Positions 7,752 to 17,881 of a stretch of 54,009 nt of DNA are shown here, piece after piece (position 1 is the first letter of the stretch; every line of letters starts with the position of its first letter). Position numbers and translations under genes: made by a program. The DNA comes from an uncultured Nostoc sp. (GTDB lineage Bacteria > Cyanobacteriota > Cyanobacteriia > Cyanobacteriales > Nostocaceae). Below the pieces are notes generated by a model. The model was not told where the DNA came from and made no database searches. It saw only the letters and a program-made list of their open reading frames with translations. Where the stretch lies: the NCBI RefSeq assembly GCF_937863485.1, contig NZ_CALMFY010000244.1:1-54009 (forward strand). The letters are read 5' to 3'.

Positions 7752-10370
7752 GTGGATTCCCGATATAACCCAGCAGCAATTGAGGAAAAATGGCAAAAAA
7801 CATGGGTAGAACTTGGCTTAGATCAGACACCTACAGCTAGCAACAAGCCAAAATTTTACGCTTTATCCATGTTCCCTTATCCATCGGGCAGCCTACACAT
7901 GGGTCACGTCCGTAATTATACGATTACCGATGTGATTGCCCGTCTCAAGCGAATGCAAGGCTATCGGGTAATACACCCAATGGGTTGGGATGCCTTTGGC
8001 TTGCCAGCAGAAAACGCTGCCATTGACCGTGGTGTGCCGCCAGCAAAGTGGACTTATCAGAATATTGCCCAGATGCGGCAGCAATTGCAGCGTCTTGGTT
8101 TATCCATCGACTGGGAATGTGAACTTGCTACCTGTTCACCGGATTATTACAAGTGGACGCAATGGATTTTCTTGCAGTTTTTGCAAGCGGGGTTAGCTTA
8201 TCAAAAAGAAGCAGCGGTAAACTGGGACCCCATTGACCAAACTGTACTGGCAAATGAGCAAGTTGATAACGAAGGACGTTCTTGGCGCAGTGGGGCAATA
8301 GTTGAGCGCAAATTATTGCGGCAGTGGTTTTTTAAGATTACTGACTACGCCGAAGAATTGCTGAATGACTTAGATAAATTGACAGGTTGGCCGGAACGCG
8401 TCAAGTTGATGCAGGCAAACTGGATTGGTAAATCTACAGGCGCTTACTTAGAATTTCCGATCATTGGGATAGATGAAAAAATCGGCGTGTACACCACACG
8501 TCCAGATACTGTTTATGGTGTCAGCTACTTAGTGTTAGCACCAGAACATCCCTTAACAAAGCGCGTCACCACAAAAGAACAACAAGCAGCGGTAGAAGCC
8601 TTTATTAAAGACGTTTCCAATCAAAGTGAGTTGGAACGGACTGCTGAAGACAAACCTAAACGGGGTATCCCCACAGGTGGGGTGGCAATTAACCCGTTTA
8701 CAGCAGAAAAAGTGCCCATTTGGATTGCTGACTATGTACTGTATGAGTATGGTACTGGGGCAGTGATGGGAGTACCAGCACACGATGTCCGGGATTTTAA
8801 GTTTGCCAAAAATTACGATTTGCCAATTGATTTTGTCATAGCTTCCCTAGATGATGTTGCAGGTTTTGACTTAAGTCCAACATCAGACATAGATGAAGTC
8901 ACACAACTCATCCAAATTGAATATAACCAGGCATACACTGAACCAGGAATTTTAATTAATTCTGGGCCTTTTACTGGTATGGCTTCGGCAGATGCTAAAC
9001 AAGTCATAATTGAATACGCCGAAAAAGAAGGTTTTGGTAAAGTGCGGGTGCAATATCGCTTGCGGGATTGGTTAATTTCGCGGCAGCGTTACTGGGGCGC
9101 ACCGATACCTGTAATTCACTGTCCCAACTGTGGGATAGTGCCAGTGCCAGACAAAGATTTGCCAGTTCAGTTGCCAGAAGAGGTAGAATTTTCTGGACGT
9201 GGCGGTTCACCTTTAAGTCAGTTAGAAAGCTGGGTAAATGTGCCTTGTCCGACTTGTAGCACTCCAGCAAAGCGGGAAACTGACACGATGGATACTTTTA
9301 TTGATTCCTCGTGGTATTTCTTGCGCTTCCCTGACGCTAAAAATGAACGACAGGTTTTTGATTCCAGTAAAATTAATGACTGGATGCCAGTTGATCAGTA
9401 TGTAGGTGGGATTGAACACGCGATTTTACATTTGTTGTATTCGCGGTTCTTTACTAAAGTGTTGCGGGACAGAGGGTTGCTGAACTTTGATGAACCCTTC
9501 CAACGCCTGTTAACTCAAGGTATGGTACAGGGTTTAACTTACCTAAATCCCAACAAGGGCGGGAAAGATAAATGGATTCCTTCTAATCTAGTAAATTCAG
9601 CCGACCCTCGTGACCCTCAGACAGGCGAACCATTACAACGTCTCTATGCCACAATGTCTAAGTCAAAGGGTAACGGTGTAGCGCCAGAAGATGTAATTGC
9701 CAAATACGGTGTAGACACAGCGCGGATGTTTATCTTGTTCAAAGCGCCACCAGAAAAAGACTTGGAATGGGATGAAGCCGATGTGGAAGGACAATTCCGC
9801 TTTTTAAATCGGGTTTGGCGTTTGGTGACGGATTATGTTGCGGCTGGGGTATCCCGCAAGAAAGCCCAATTTGATTTAACTAAGGCAGAAAAGGAATTGC
9901 GGCGGGCGATTCACACGGCTATTCAAGCGGTGACAGAAGATGTCGAAGGTGAATATCAATTCAACACAGCTATTTCAGAATTGATGAAGTTGAGTAATGC
10001 TTTAACTGATGCCAGCGGCAAAAATTCACCAATTTACGCAGAAGGTATTCAGAATTTGGTGCTATTGCTAGCACCCTTCGCACCACACATTGCTGATGAA
10101 TTATGGCATTTATTGGGTGAAACTGATTCAGTTCACACTCAAACTTGGCCATCTTTTGACCCAGCTGCTTTGGTAGCTGATGAAATCACTTTAGTGATTC
10201 AAATTATGGGTAAAACTCGCGGCGCGATTCAAGTACCAGCACAAGCAGATAAAGCAGCGTTGGAAAAGTACGCCCGTGAATCAGAAGTTGCCCAGCGTTA
10301 CATCGAAGGCAAAGAGATTAAAAAGGTAATTGTGGTGCCTGGGAAGTTGGTGAATTTTGTAGTCAGTTAA
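7752..10370 (+). CDS. leuS: Leucyl-tRNA synthetase
   Basis: A class I aminoacyl-tRNA synthetase of about 872 residues, normal LeuRS length. Visible are the HIGH-type motif (PSGSLHMGHVRNYT, about 40-54), the CP1 editing domain (TTRPDTVYGVSYLV, about 250-263), a zinc-like cysteine cluster (HCPNCG ... CPTCSTP), the DTFIDSSWYFLRF segment and the KMSKS-type loop (MSKSKGNGV, preceded by Thr). The C-terminal anticodon-binding domain is complete. The GTG at 7752 gives the usual cyanobacterial N-terminus (DSRYNPAAIEEKW); a TTG at 7749 is the alternative. An AGGAG site lies at 7737-7741. Confidence 0.97.
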   Translation: MDSRYNPAAIEEKWQKTWVELGLDQTPTASNKPKFYALSMFPYPSGSLHMGHVRNYTITDVIARLKRMQGYRVIHPMGWDAFGLPAENAAIDRGVPPAKWTYQNIAQMRQQLQRLGLSIDWECELATCSPDYYKWTQWIFLQFLQAGLAYQKEAAVNWDPIDQTVLANEQVDNEGRSWRSGAIVERKLLRQWFFKITDYAEELLNDLDKLTGWPERVKLMQANWIGKSTGAYLEFPIIGIDEKIGVYTTRPDTVYGVSYLVLAPEHPLTKRVTTKEQQAAVEAFIKDVSNQSELERTAEDKPKRGIPTGGVAINPFTAEKVPIWIADYVLYEYGTGAVMGVPAHDVRDFKFAKNYDLPIDFVIASLDDVAGFDLSPTSDIDEVTQLIQIEYNQAYTEPGILINSGPFTGMASADAKQVIIEYAEKEGFGKVRVQYRLRDWLISRQRYWGAPIPVIHCPNCGIVPVPDKDLPVQLPEEVEFSGRGGSPLSQLESWVNVPCPTCSTPAKRETDTMDTFIDSSWYFLRFPDAKNERQVFDSSKINDWMPVDQYVGGIEHAILHLLYSRFFTKVLRDRGLLNFDEPFQRLLTQGMVQGLTYLNPNKGGKDKWIPSNLVNSADPRDPQTGEPLQRLYATMSKSKGNGVAPEDVIAKYGVDTARMFILFKAPPEKDLEWDEADVEGQFRFLNRVWRLVTDYVAAGVSRKKAQFDLTKAEKELRRAIHTAIQAVTEDVEGEYQFNTAISELMKLSNALTDASGKNSPIYAEGIQNLVLLLAPFAPHIADELWHLLGETDSVHTQTWPSFDPAALVADEITLVIQIMGKTRGAIQVPAQADKAALEKYARESEVAQRYIEGKEIKKVIVVPGKLVNFVVS

Positions 10371-10435
10371 GAGTAGAGGGAAGAAAACACGGTAGGCGTT
10401 CATGCTGACCAACCATTGCTAAATCACATCTGAAT

Positions 10436-10984
10436 TCATAACTCTGTATTCCTATTTTTTAATGCCCGATTGCGATACCAAGCGGGGAAGCGTATAGTTA
10501 TCAAGATGGCGATCGCAACCACGACAATGTGTAGAATCGTAGAAACGTTGAGCGGTAGCAGCCAACTGATCAATACACTCAGCGCAAAGGCAATCCCCCA
10601 GGTCAGGGTAAGAATCTGATTCACGCGAATAAAAATAGGACTATTCCAATGTTCTTGAGTAATTTGCTCACGGGCATACTGAATCGTAAATGGGATACCT
10701 ACGAGTAAGGAGCCAATCGCAATCACCGCCAAGGCACCGTCAGCAAAAAGTCCTGGATGTTGCGTAATGAAAGGATGCCGCAAGTAAACACCCACAACTA
10801 GAACGAAGGCAAAAAAGACAACCGTACACCAATCTAAAATGAAGCCTTTACGTAAATTTTCACGTCCAAGAATGAACGTCAGGACGAGTGCAATAATTGC
10901 CCCGTGGAGGATACCACTCTCCCCTCTGTTTGCCAACACAGAATAAATAATCCAGGGTAAGAACCCTAAGATAACTCTTTTCAT
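10436..10984 (-). CDS. Six-helix integral membrane protein of unknown function
   Basis: The 182-residue protein is almost entirely hydrophobic with about six membrane helices (roughly 4-22, 25-41, 50-67, 80-101, 121-142, 146-165) and short charged loops. The C-terminus is basic. I do not recognise a catalytic motif, and the function is unknown. Length and topology recall small inner-membrane proteins of the septation-protein-A type, but that is only a resemblance. It converges with leuS. Confidence 0.65.
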   Translation of the reverse strand: MKRVILGFLPWIIYSVLANRGESGILHGAIIALVLTFILGRENLRKGFILDWCTVVFFAFVLVVGVYLRHPFITQHPGLFADGALAVIAIGSLLVGIPFTIQYAREQITQEHWNSPIFIRVNQILTLTWGIAFALSVLISWLLPLNVSTILHIVVVAIAILITIRFPAWYRNRALKNRNTEL

Positions 10985-11113
10985 CGTGTTTGTTCTTCCT
11001 AATGCCTGAGCAATGGACTTTGTATATTGAGAGAGTGGCAGACCGAATTTGATCTATCCCGACATCTCCCCAAAATCTGCTAAACGTTAGTTTTAGACGG
11101 AGAGTACACATTG

Positions 11114-11452
11114 CTAAATCATATCTTGCCCGTTTCGTACAAGTGCTACTAAATCGATTTCTAAATCAATTTTGCGACCATTGGCTTGGCGGTTATCGTA
11201 AGGATTTAAATCGTGTTTGGCGTTGTGGTCATTAAGTCTGTAGAATTTCTTTAATTGTGGCAGGCTTGCTAGCTGTGAGACATTGGATAGCAGTCTGATT
11301 AATATACCACTTGTAGGCTTTCTCGGTATTGTTGTTATGTGCATTTCCAGAGCGTATATGGCGCGTCTTGCTAGTTTATCTGCTCTGCCTGGATAAGTCT
11401 TATAGGAGTCACTTTTTAATTCTTCTGTAGGGATGTTAAAGCCATGAAACAT
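11114..11452 (-). CDS. Hypothetical protein, possibly a gene fragment
   Basis: The frame from the ATG at 11452 encodes about 112 residues beginning MFHGFNIPTEELKSD, with a basic middle (PGRADKLARRAIYALEM) and an acidic end. No signal peptide, membrane segment or recognised motif. Composition looks protein-like, but it lies in a stretch with decayed-looking DNA and could be a remnant or spurious. Confidence 0.25.
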   Translation of the reverse strand: MFHGFNIPTEELKSDSYKTYPGRADKLARRAIYALEMHITTIPRKPTSGILIRLLSNVSQLASLPQLKKFYRLNDHNAKHDLNPYDNRQANGRKIDLEIDLVALVRNGQDMI

Positions 11453-11461
11453 TTGTTGCAA

Positions 11462-12651
11462 GAAGTATTGTAACAGTAGTTTCTTTCTCTGGTATATGTG
11501 TATTTAATAACATCTATATGATCGTCCAGAGAGTAGGACTGTTTGATTTATACACGAAAAAGCACTTGAGAGTTTTGCTCACTCAAGCGCTTCTCCGTAA
11601 AAGCTTATACCAACTCACTCGTTTGATGTAACATTTGAAATCTGCAACACTCCCTTGACAGGGAGTATTGCGGGGATAACTTGTGACAAACATGTGGTGA
11701 AATGGTATCACTCCTTGCACTAACTAAGAATATCTCTTTTGCAAGAAAACCGGGGATCTAGTGAGTGACAGTTTATGAACTGACACTAGTTAAAAACGAC
11801 TCACCATGAATGGTAACTAACAAGACTAAGCACAACTGTAGCAATTTTGTAAGTATAGTATAAAAACTTATAATTTATTAGCGTAGGCGTAGCTTGCCGT
11901 AGCCATCGCCTACCACTGAGTGCCGATTCACAATGTGCAGCAATTAGTAGCATAAATATCTCAACTTCAGCGGCAAATGAATCGCCATCGAGTAAGCCAG
12001 AAAAGTCTTGGATATAAGTATCGAAGCGATTTGGACTCAAATAAATCGTCACCTCCTCTATAGATGGAGGTATTCTTTAGAAAATGGCAATCCAATAACA
12101 AATCTTCGACCCAAGCAGATTGAAAAATTTGGGTTAGGTATCTTCTATCTCTTAGCAAACGGTGACATCCTAGTCTTCCGCATAGTGTAAGAGGTTACTT
12201 CCTTGCTTGAAGCAAAACATAGCTTTTTCACCGACAATTCCCGCGACATTCAAAACGATTTTGCGTGTTTCAATAAAAACAACAGGAGCGGATTATAGGT
12301 AAGATTTAAGAATTTCTCATACCTGTGCCTAAAATTGTAAAAGTCTAGATGGACGCTTCACGCTTGGCTAAAATAGCCACTCCCCTACAAGCAGACGCCT
12401 TAACCTGGCATCTAAGTGTGTGGTAAAATTGCCTGGAACAGAGGTTTCATCTGCGTTGAAGTCTCATATAAATTGCAAAGGTCAAACTTACCGATCAATA
12501 ACTCCCACGATACTTTTCCTATGGATTCGGAAAATATACAACAAGACTGGTGACAAACTGAGTGTAATTTGTAAATAAATATCTAGAATTTGCTACCAGA
12601 CTTAACCAACTTCCCACAATTTTGACTTCTATTTAACTTTAGGATAGACAC
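11462..12651. other. Gene-poor region
   Basis: About 1.2 kb without a supportable intact gene. It holds a small hairpin ACTCCCT-TGAC-AGGGAGT at 11649-11666, a REP-like module at 11880-11912 (GCGTAGGCGTAGCTTGCCG) and, on the minus strand, a short frame from a GTG at 12052 (MTIYLSPNRFDTYIQDFSGL...). That frame looks like the start of a gene cut by the REP module. The remainder up to the aminotransferase shows nothing recognisable. Confidence 0.4.
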
Positions 12652-13806
12652 ATGAACGATAAGCTGATGCTGATGATTCCTGGCCCAACCCCGGTGCCAG
12701 AAGCTGCCTTACTGGCATTAGCCAAGCATCCGATTGGGCACCGCACCAGTGAATTTAGCAACATATTGGCAGAGGTGACAGAAAACCTCAAGTGGTTGCA
12801 TCAAACTCAAAGTGATGTGCTGACGCTGAATGTCAGTGGTACAGGTGCTGTAGAAGCTGGAATAATTAATTTTCTCTCTCCAGGCGATCGCATTTTAGTT
12901 GGCTCTAATGGTAAATTTGGCGAACGTTGGGTAGAAATCGGTCAAGCCTACGGTTTGAATGTAGAAGAAGTTAAGGTTGAATGGGGAAAACCCTTAGTTC
13001 CAGAGGTATTTGCTGAAAAACTCCAAGCTGATACCCAAAAGCAAATCAAAGCCGTAATCATTACCCACAGCGAAACCTCAACGGGTGTGTTGAATGACCT
13101 AGAAACCATCAACCGCCATGTCAAAGAACACGGTGAAGCTTTAATTATCGTTGATGCCGTGACTAGCTTGGGCGCGTTCAATCTACCTGTGGATGCTTGG
13201 GGTTTGGATATAGTCGCCTCCGGTTCCCAAAAAGGTTATATGATTCCGCCGGGATTGGGTTTTGTCTCTGTCAGCCCTAAAGCTTGGGAAGCTTACAAAA
13301 CTGCGAAGCTACCGAAATATTATTTGGATTTAGGCAAATATCGGAAAGCCACAGCCAAAAATACAACTCCATTTACTCCGCCTGTGAACTTGATCGTAGC
13401 GCTGCACACCACGTTGCGAATTATGAAAGAGGAAGGCTTGGAGTCAATATTTGCTCGACACGAACGGCTGAAGAATGCTACCCGGGCCGCTATTCAAGGG
13501 TTAAATTTACCCCTGCTTGCAGCAGATAGTTCCGCCAGTCCGGCGATTACGGCTGTAGCACCGCAGGGAATTGAACCGGATAAGATTCGGTCATTGATGA
13601 AAAAACGCTTTGATATTGCCCTAGCAGGCGGTCAAGACCATTTGAGTAACAAAATTTTCCGCATTGGTCACTTGGGTTTTGTGAGCGATCGCGATATCCT
13701 TAGCTGTATAGCATCCTTAGAAGTTACCCTAAGAGAACTTGGCTACGAAGACTTTACCCCTGGATCTGGTATAGCGGCAGCAGTTAGAGTGTTTAGTCAG
13801 TCCTGA
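12652..13806 (+). CDS. Class V PLP aminotransferase (alanine/serine-glyoxylate type)
   Basis: The 384-residue protein has the fold-type I pattern of the alanine-glyoxylate/serine-glyoxylate aminotransferase family: PGPTPVPEAALLALAKHPIGHRT at the N-terminus, a cofactor Asp in VDAVTSLGAF, and the Schiff-base Lys in SGSQKGYMIPPGLGF (about residue 195). Family members move amino groups to glyoxylate, which fits photorespiratory glycine formation in a cyanobacterium. Older annotations call close homologues a soluble hydrogenase subunit, which I regard as a misnomer. It is followed by a strong terminator. Confidence 0.85.
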   Translation: MNDKLMLMIPGPTPVPEAALLALAKHPIGHRTSEFSNILAEVTENLKWLHQTQSDVLTLNVSGTGAVEAGIINFLSPGDRILVGSNGKFGERWVEIGQAYGLNVEEVKVEWGKPLVPEVFAEKLQADTQKQIKAVIITHSETSTGVLNDLETINRHVKEHGEALIIVDAVTSLGAFNLPVDAWGLDIVASGSQKGYMIPPGLGFVSVSPKAWEAYKTAKLPKYYLDLGKYRKATAKNTTPFTPPVNLIVALHTTLRIMKEEGLESIFARHERLKNATRAAIQGLNLPLLAADSSASPAITAVAPQGIEPDKIRSLMKKRFDIALAGGQDHLSNKIFRIGHLGFVSDRDILSCIASLEVTLRELGYEDFTPGSGIAAAVRVFSQS

Positions 13807-13820
13807 GTACTGAGCACTAA

Positions 13821-13860
13821 ATCAAAAGAGCGAGTTAAATGATCAACTCGCTCTTTTGAT
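13821..13860. terminator. Bidirectional terminator hairpin
   Basis: A perfect 16-bp inverted repeat (ATCAAAAGAGCGAGTT at 13821-13836, its complement at 13845-13860) around an 8-base loop, with a T-rich 3' arm. It lies 15 bases after the aminotransferase stop. Confidence 0.85.
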
Positions 13861-14099
13861 TTGGCTGTAAATGAGTAGAAACCGCCACAGTCAATAGACC
13901 TATATATCAACCTTTACACAAGGTAGAGTTGATCTGACAAACTTTAATTCTCCTAGATGATACCAACTTACCCTAGATAGTATTATTTACTCCAGAGACA
14001 GTCGCACAGCGTATTTGACACTAAACAATACTAACTTTGGTAACTTAGTATGATCCTAAATTGGCATAAATAGCATTGTTTGAGATTCTGGTAACAGCC

Positions 14100-14345
14100 T
14101 TTTGGTAGAGACTTTTAATCCCTGACGCCCGATAGCACAGGGTTAGCTAGTCCGCAAGCGTCTGACTCGCTTTAAGCGTTGGCGCTAGCCTCTCTAAGAG
14201 TTGCCATGCCGTTAGCGCAGCCTCTCGTAGAGAAGGCTTTACGCTACGTTATGCGCTAGCGTAAAGCCTTCTCCCAAGGGAGACGCTAGCGCCTGCCGTA
14301 GGATGCCCGAACGCAAGAGCGTCCCTGTCTTGAGAAGGGCTGTAG
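14100..14345. repeat. Composite REP/MITE-like element with 16-bp hairpin
   Basis: A G+C-rich mosaic of short modules. The core is a perfect 16-bp inverted repeat (AGAAGGCTTTACGCTA at 14231-14246, complement at 14257-14272) flanked by modules that also occur at 1590-1710 (CTCCCAAGGGAGACG, CGCCTGCCGTAGGATGCCCG). No transposase is encoded. Between the terminator at 13860 and 14418 there is no supportable gene. Confidence 0.65.
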
Positions 14346-14366
14346 AGAAAAAACTGCCCTGCTTTA

Positions 14367-14412
14367 CCAAAAATCCAAAATTCAAAATCCAAAATCCAAA
14401 ATCCAAAATTGG
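14367..14412. repeat. Short tandem CCAAAATC-type repeats
   Basis: Five or so imperfect copies of an 8-base unit (CCAAAATC/TCCAAAAT). This is the short-tandem repeat class well known in heterocystous cyanobacteria. It lies just after the DUF2949 gene on the other strand. Confidence 0.7.
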
Positions 14413-14418
14413 TATGAT

Positions 14419-14610
14419 CTACGCTGTCTCCAGCCAATCATAAATTTGTTCTAACTGCTCTAGAGTAATTAACCCATACTGCCAAAGAATCATTGCCAAA
14501 GGGCCTGGATCTTGCTCCCGATGCCGAAGCGCCACCGCTAGCGATGCTGTGGAAATTGCCAAATCTTCTTGCAAGAAATGAATAAGTCGAGAATATTTTG
14601 ATGGTGACAT
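14419..14610 (-). CDS. DUF2949 family protein
   Basis: The true start is probably the ATG at 14610, because an excellent ribosome site (AAGGAGGTGAG, complement of 14618-14628) lies 7 bases upstream. The longer frame from 14646 would translate the ribosome site itself. The product is 63 residues, MSPSKYSRLIHFLQEDLAI at the start and LWQYGLITLEQLEQIYDWLE at the end, matching the small cyanobacterial DUF2949 family. Function unknown. Confidence 0.75.
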   Translation of the reverse strand: MSPSKYSRLIHFLQEDLAISTASLAVALRHREQDPGPLAMILWQYGLITLEQLEQIYDWLETA

Positions 14611-14646
14611 TTGTATCTCACCTCCTTGTACAGAATGTATTGTCAT

Positions 14647-15156
14647 ATAATCAGTTCACCATTGCTCGGTAGCCAGTAGCCAATATTTCATCTGTCACTG
14701 TGCCGTTATCGGCTATACACCCCAACACAGTTATTTAATCTGCCTTAAAGAAAGGCTTTTCATACAGGGTCCGAGAAATAGAAATTTGCGTACAAATCAT
14801 CTGCTCGATTCTCAAGCAGTATTTTTACTTAGTTAAATTGACTCAATCTTGTTTACTTTTATGCTTTATTTAATTACACATCTAGTAACAAAGATTCCAT
14901 AGCCTATATTCTCTTATTGGCGACTATTTACATTTACGCCGAAGGGAATATTTTTGCAACCAAACCTTAAAACTGCGATTTGAGCTTGGAGGCAGTAGAA
15001 TTTTGCATTATTATCACAGTTTTTAAATAGTAGCGTTACAGATGACTGTTGTACCACAATACGTGACATTTTTTACAAAAAAAATATATATTTCGATAGT
15101 ATAGGCTCTGAACAGAGCAACCACCAAAATCTTTATCCTCACAAAGCGCCGGAGTT
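14647..15156. other. Intergenic region without recognised features
   Basis: AT-rich DNA between the DUF2949 and DUF192 genes. I see no gene, RNA or strong hairpin in it. Confidence 0.4.
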
Positions 15157-15663
15157 TCAAAACTCAATTTTGACAATATCGCCCACTTTCAACTTCAATT
15201 CGGCAGCTCTTCCAGAGCGAAGTTCAATCACCTTATCGATTGGTGTATTGGGGCCATAGGTAGGACAAGGCTCACTTGCACAAGGAGGTGCAGCTGCCTG
15301 AATATATTTAACTACACCCTTATGTAGAAATACCATGTCCAAAGCCACAGGTACATTCTTCATCCAGAAACTGACTGGTTGTGCTGAAGGAAACCCAAAC
15401 AGCATCCCTCGGTTATCTGGCAAAGCTGGCCGATACATCAATCCCTTCGCTTGCTGTTCTGACGTCTGCGCCACTTCTAGCTGAATCGTTGTGCCATTAG
15501 GAACAATGGCTTTTGCAGAAATTGGTAGTGTTTGACCTAAACTCTCTGGTGCTGGAGTTTGAGAACCAGACGTAAGGGTGGGAGGTTTAGCTGTTGTTGG
15601 CACAGAACAGCCGATCAGAAAAATACTCAGTAACATCGAGAGCAAACCTAGCCAACGAGTCAT
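15157..15663 (-). CDS. DUF192 family lipoprotein
   Basis: The 168-residue protein has a lipoprotein signal peptide with the lipobox LIGC (Cys about residue 19), a short Pro/Thr linker, and the DUF192 domain (about 55-168: IQLEVAQTSEQQAKGLMYRPALP, SFWMKNVPVALDMVFL, IELRSGRAAELKLKVGD). The family's role is unknown; a lipid-anchored envelope location is clear from the signal. It is complete. Confidence 0.85.
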   Translation of the reverse strand: MTRWLGLLSMLLSIFLIGCSVPTTAKPPTLTSGSQTPAPESLGQTLPISAKAIVPNGTTIQLEVAQTSEQQAKGLMYRPALPDNRGMLFGFPSAQPVSFWMKNVPVALDMVFLHKGVVKYIQAAAPPCASEPCPTYGPNTPIDKVIELRSGRAAELKLKVGDIVKIEF

Positions 15664-15826
15664 AATTCTTTTTGATTTTGTAATTTAGATTTCAATTTTA
15701 CAGTGTTGTAGGCAGAAACCTTTGGGGTGAGAGGCAGCGGCCCCCAAATGTATATTCCCAGTCTCAGACTGGGAATGCGGCAACGAATCCTCTTGTTAAA
15801 GATAGGCAAACTTCCACCACAGCGTA

Positions 15827-16513
15827 CTAGGATTCTCTTAAAACGTACCCTACGCCTCGCACTGTCTGAATAAGGCGCTTTTGACCTTCATCTTCAATTT
15901 TTAGGCGCAAGTAGCGGATGTACACTTCAATTACATTCGACTCACCTAGAAAGTCGTAACCCCAAACATTTTCTAAAATTTGTTCACGGGTTAACACCTC
16001 ACGGGGATGTTCCATTAAGAATTTTAATAATTCAAATTCCTTCATTGTCAAGTCAATTGCCCGTCCGCTGTGTATGGCACGGCGAGTTGCGATGTCTAAA
16101 ATCAGATCCCCAAAGCGTAATTGCTCCGTGGTATCCAAATCAGGTTTTAAGTAGAGACGAATTAACTTTAAAAAGTCTTCTGAGCGGTAAGGCTTGAGGA
16201 TATAATCATCGGCTCCAGCTTCTAGACAAGCTACACGATCATCAACTGTATCCCTTGCCATTAAAATCAATACAGGCGATCGCATACCAGTGCTTCTCAG
16301 ATTTTTGCACAATGAGAGTCCTGATTCGCCTGCTAACATCCGGTCTAAAACAATTAAAGCAGGCTGGCGATCGCGGCAATGTTGCAAACCACTCGTCGCA
16401 TCATGAGCCAAAATTGATTCATAGCCGGCTTCTTGCAAATCGCAAGAAAGCTGATTTGCTAGGCTCTCATCGGTTTCAATCACCAAAACACAGGGACTTT
16501 GAGCAACTGTCAT
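15827..16513 (-). CDS. nblR: OmpR-family response regulator, NblR-like
   Basis: The 228-residue protein has a receiver domain (3-120: phospho-acceptor Asp in LIVLDRMLAGESG, Lys in ILKPYR) and a winged-helix DNA-binding domain (130-227: LTMKEFELLKFLMEHPREVL, VEVYIRYLRLKIE-like helix, TVRGVGYVLRES). The start VLVIETDESLA replaces the usual acidic pair with E-T-D, and the sequence closely resembles NblR, the regulator of phycobilisome degradation under nutrient stress. The subgroup call is from memory of that sequence; the OmpR class is certain. It lies about 320 bases downstream of the NAD kinase gene on the same strand. Confidence 0.7.
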   Translation of the reverse strand: MTVAQSPCVLVIETDESLANQLSCDLQEAGYESILAHDATSGLQHCRDRQPALIVLDRMLAGESGLSLCKNLRSTGMRSPVLILMARDTVDDRVACLEAGADDYILKPYRSEDFLKLIRLYLKPDLDTTEQLRFGDLILDIATRRAIHSGRAIDLTMKEFELLKFLMEHPREVLTREQILENVWGYDFLGESNVIEVYIRYLRLKIEDEGQKRLIQTVRGVGYVLRES

Positions 16514-16833
16514 AACAATTTGGGATATTGGATTTGGGATTGTAAAGATATTCCAGTGAAAATCTTTACATCAGTTAGAAGTGCAATTACGAGTTTGTAG
16601 TGATGGAGCAATCCTGATTTGACACGTGGCTAAGGATCTTTTAGCACGTTCAGGTGTCAGCCATCGAATTCTCGGATGCAATCTTAATAACTAACTCCAA
16701 ATACCATCTCCATACCAGTAATTCTGGAAGGAAATCAGCAAATTGAGCATGGGGCATGGCAGCAGAGGAACAGAGGGGAAGAATTTTCTGTTTGCTCCCT
16801 TGCTTGTTTAACAATGCCCTGTTTGGCCAATAA
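16514..16833. other. Intergenic region with short tandem repeats
   Basis: Immediately upstream of the NblR-like gene is a run of TTGGGAT/TTTGGGATTG repeats (about 16518-16545). Nothing else is recognisable before the NAD kinase stop. Confidence 0.4.
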
Positions 16834-17757
16834 CTAAGGCAATTCTACGGAAGTTGGTTTTGCGATATGTGGCAAACCCCAACCTAATTTTTCTCGCAAA
16901 ATTCGGAAAAACTCAGGCGGTTGCAGGCGAATAAATCTGGCACTATATTGCGATCGCTCCATATATACTCTATCTTCTGGTAGTACATAGCACCCGCCAT
17001 TACCATCCACCACCATCACCAGTCGAGCAATATTGACTGGATAGATGTTGACAGATTCAGTATCTGGAAATACCAATGCTCTAGAAGCTAGGGAATGCGG
17101 ACAAATGGGTACTAGCTGTAAAGCAGGTACACCAGGAGTCACCACTGGGCCACCAGCACTCAATGAGTAAGCTGTAGAACCAGTAGGCGTAGAAACAATC
17201 ACACCATCCGCCGCAATATCTACTGGCGCATGACGCCCTATGGCAATTTCAAAATGGCACATAGAGGTCAAAGGTTCCCGATGCAGCACCATTTCATTCA
17301 AACAGAGTGCTTCCCATAGCACTGAATCTCCCCGAAACACTTTGACGGTGAGCATGGCTCGTTCTTCAATTTCATACTCACCCGCCATCAACTGTTCTAG
17401 TGCTTGGGGCAATTGATTCAGGAAGGTTTCCGTCAAAAATCCCATGTGGCCGGTATTCACTGTTAGTAGTGGGATACCACAGGGGGCTACTTGACGAGAC
17501 GCTGCTAAAACAGTGCCGTCTCCCCCTAACACCACTGCAAACTCCATATCTGAGTCAAAACCAGGGGGTGTCAGACCGTCAATGGGGGTGTGGCATACAG
17601 GACTATCTGGGTTAGAGTAGCCCAGTATGCCACCGATACTCGATGTCACACATACATTCCAACCGGCTGCGGTTAGCTTGTCTTTCAACTCGATAGCGAC
17701 ACGACTCGCTATCGGTTTAACGTCATTGTAGATAATGCCTGCTTTCGGCACACTCAA
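16834..17757 (-). CDS. nadK: NAD kinase
   Basis: The 307-residue protein carries the NAD kinase signatures GGDGTVLAASR (about 78-88), NTGHMGFLTE (about 103-112), the NAD-binding CLNEMVLHRE, and DGVIVSTPTGSTAYSLSAGGP (about 183-203). It makes NADP from NAD with ATP. Length is normal. Cyanobacteria usually have two NAD kinases, and I cannot say which this is. It shares its strand with the NblR-like gene downstream. Confidence 0.93.
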   Translation of the reverse strand: MSVPKAGIIYNDVKPIASRVAIELKDKLTAAGWNVCVTSSIGGILGYSNPDSPVCHTPIDGLTPPGFDSDMEFAVVLGGDGTVLAASRQVAPCGIPLLTVNTGHMGFLTETFLNQLPQALEQLMAGEYEIEERAMLTVKVFRGDSVLWEALCLNEMVLHREPLTSMCHFEIAIGRHAPVDIAADGVIVSTPTGSTAYSLSAGGPVVTPGVPALQLVPICPHSLASRALVFPDTESVNIYPVNIARLVMVVDGNGGCYVLPEDRVYMERSQYSARFIRLQPPEFFRILREKLGWGLPHIAKPTSVELP

Positions 17758-17881
17758 ATATCCAAGTTTAGGCGATGCTCTGTATTATGTAATCCTTACA
17801 CATTTTTGACCATGTAGTCATTAATCTAGAGTCAAATATCCAGAGTCTAGAGTTTTACGACTAATGTCTGTTTTGTAATGA

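Noticed and set aside
14249..14437. 62-codon frame rich in Phe/Trp/Ile (FGFWILDFEFWIF)
   Set aside because: It is only the translation of the CCAAAATC tandem repeat and the REP element.
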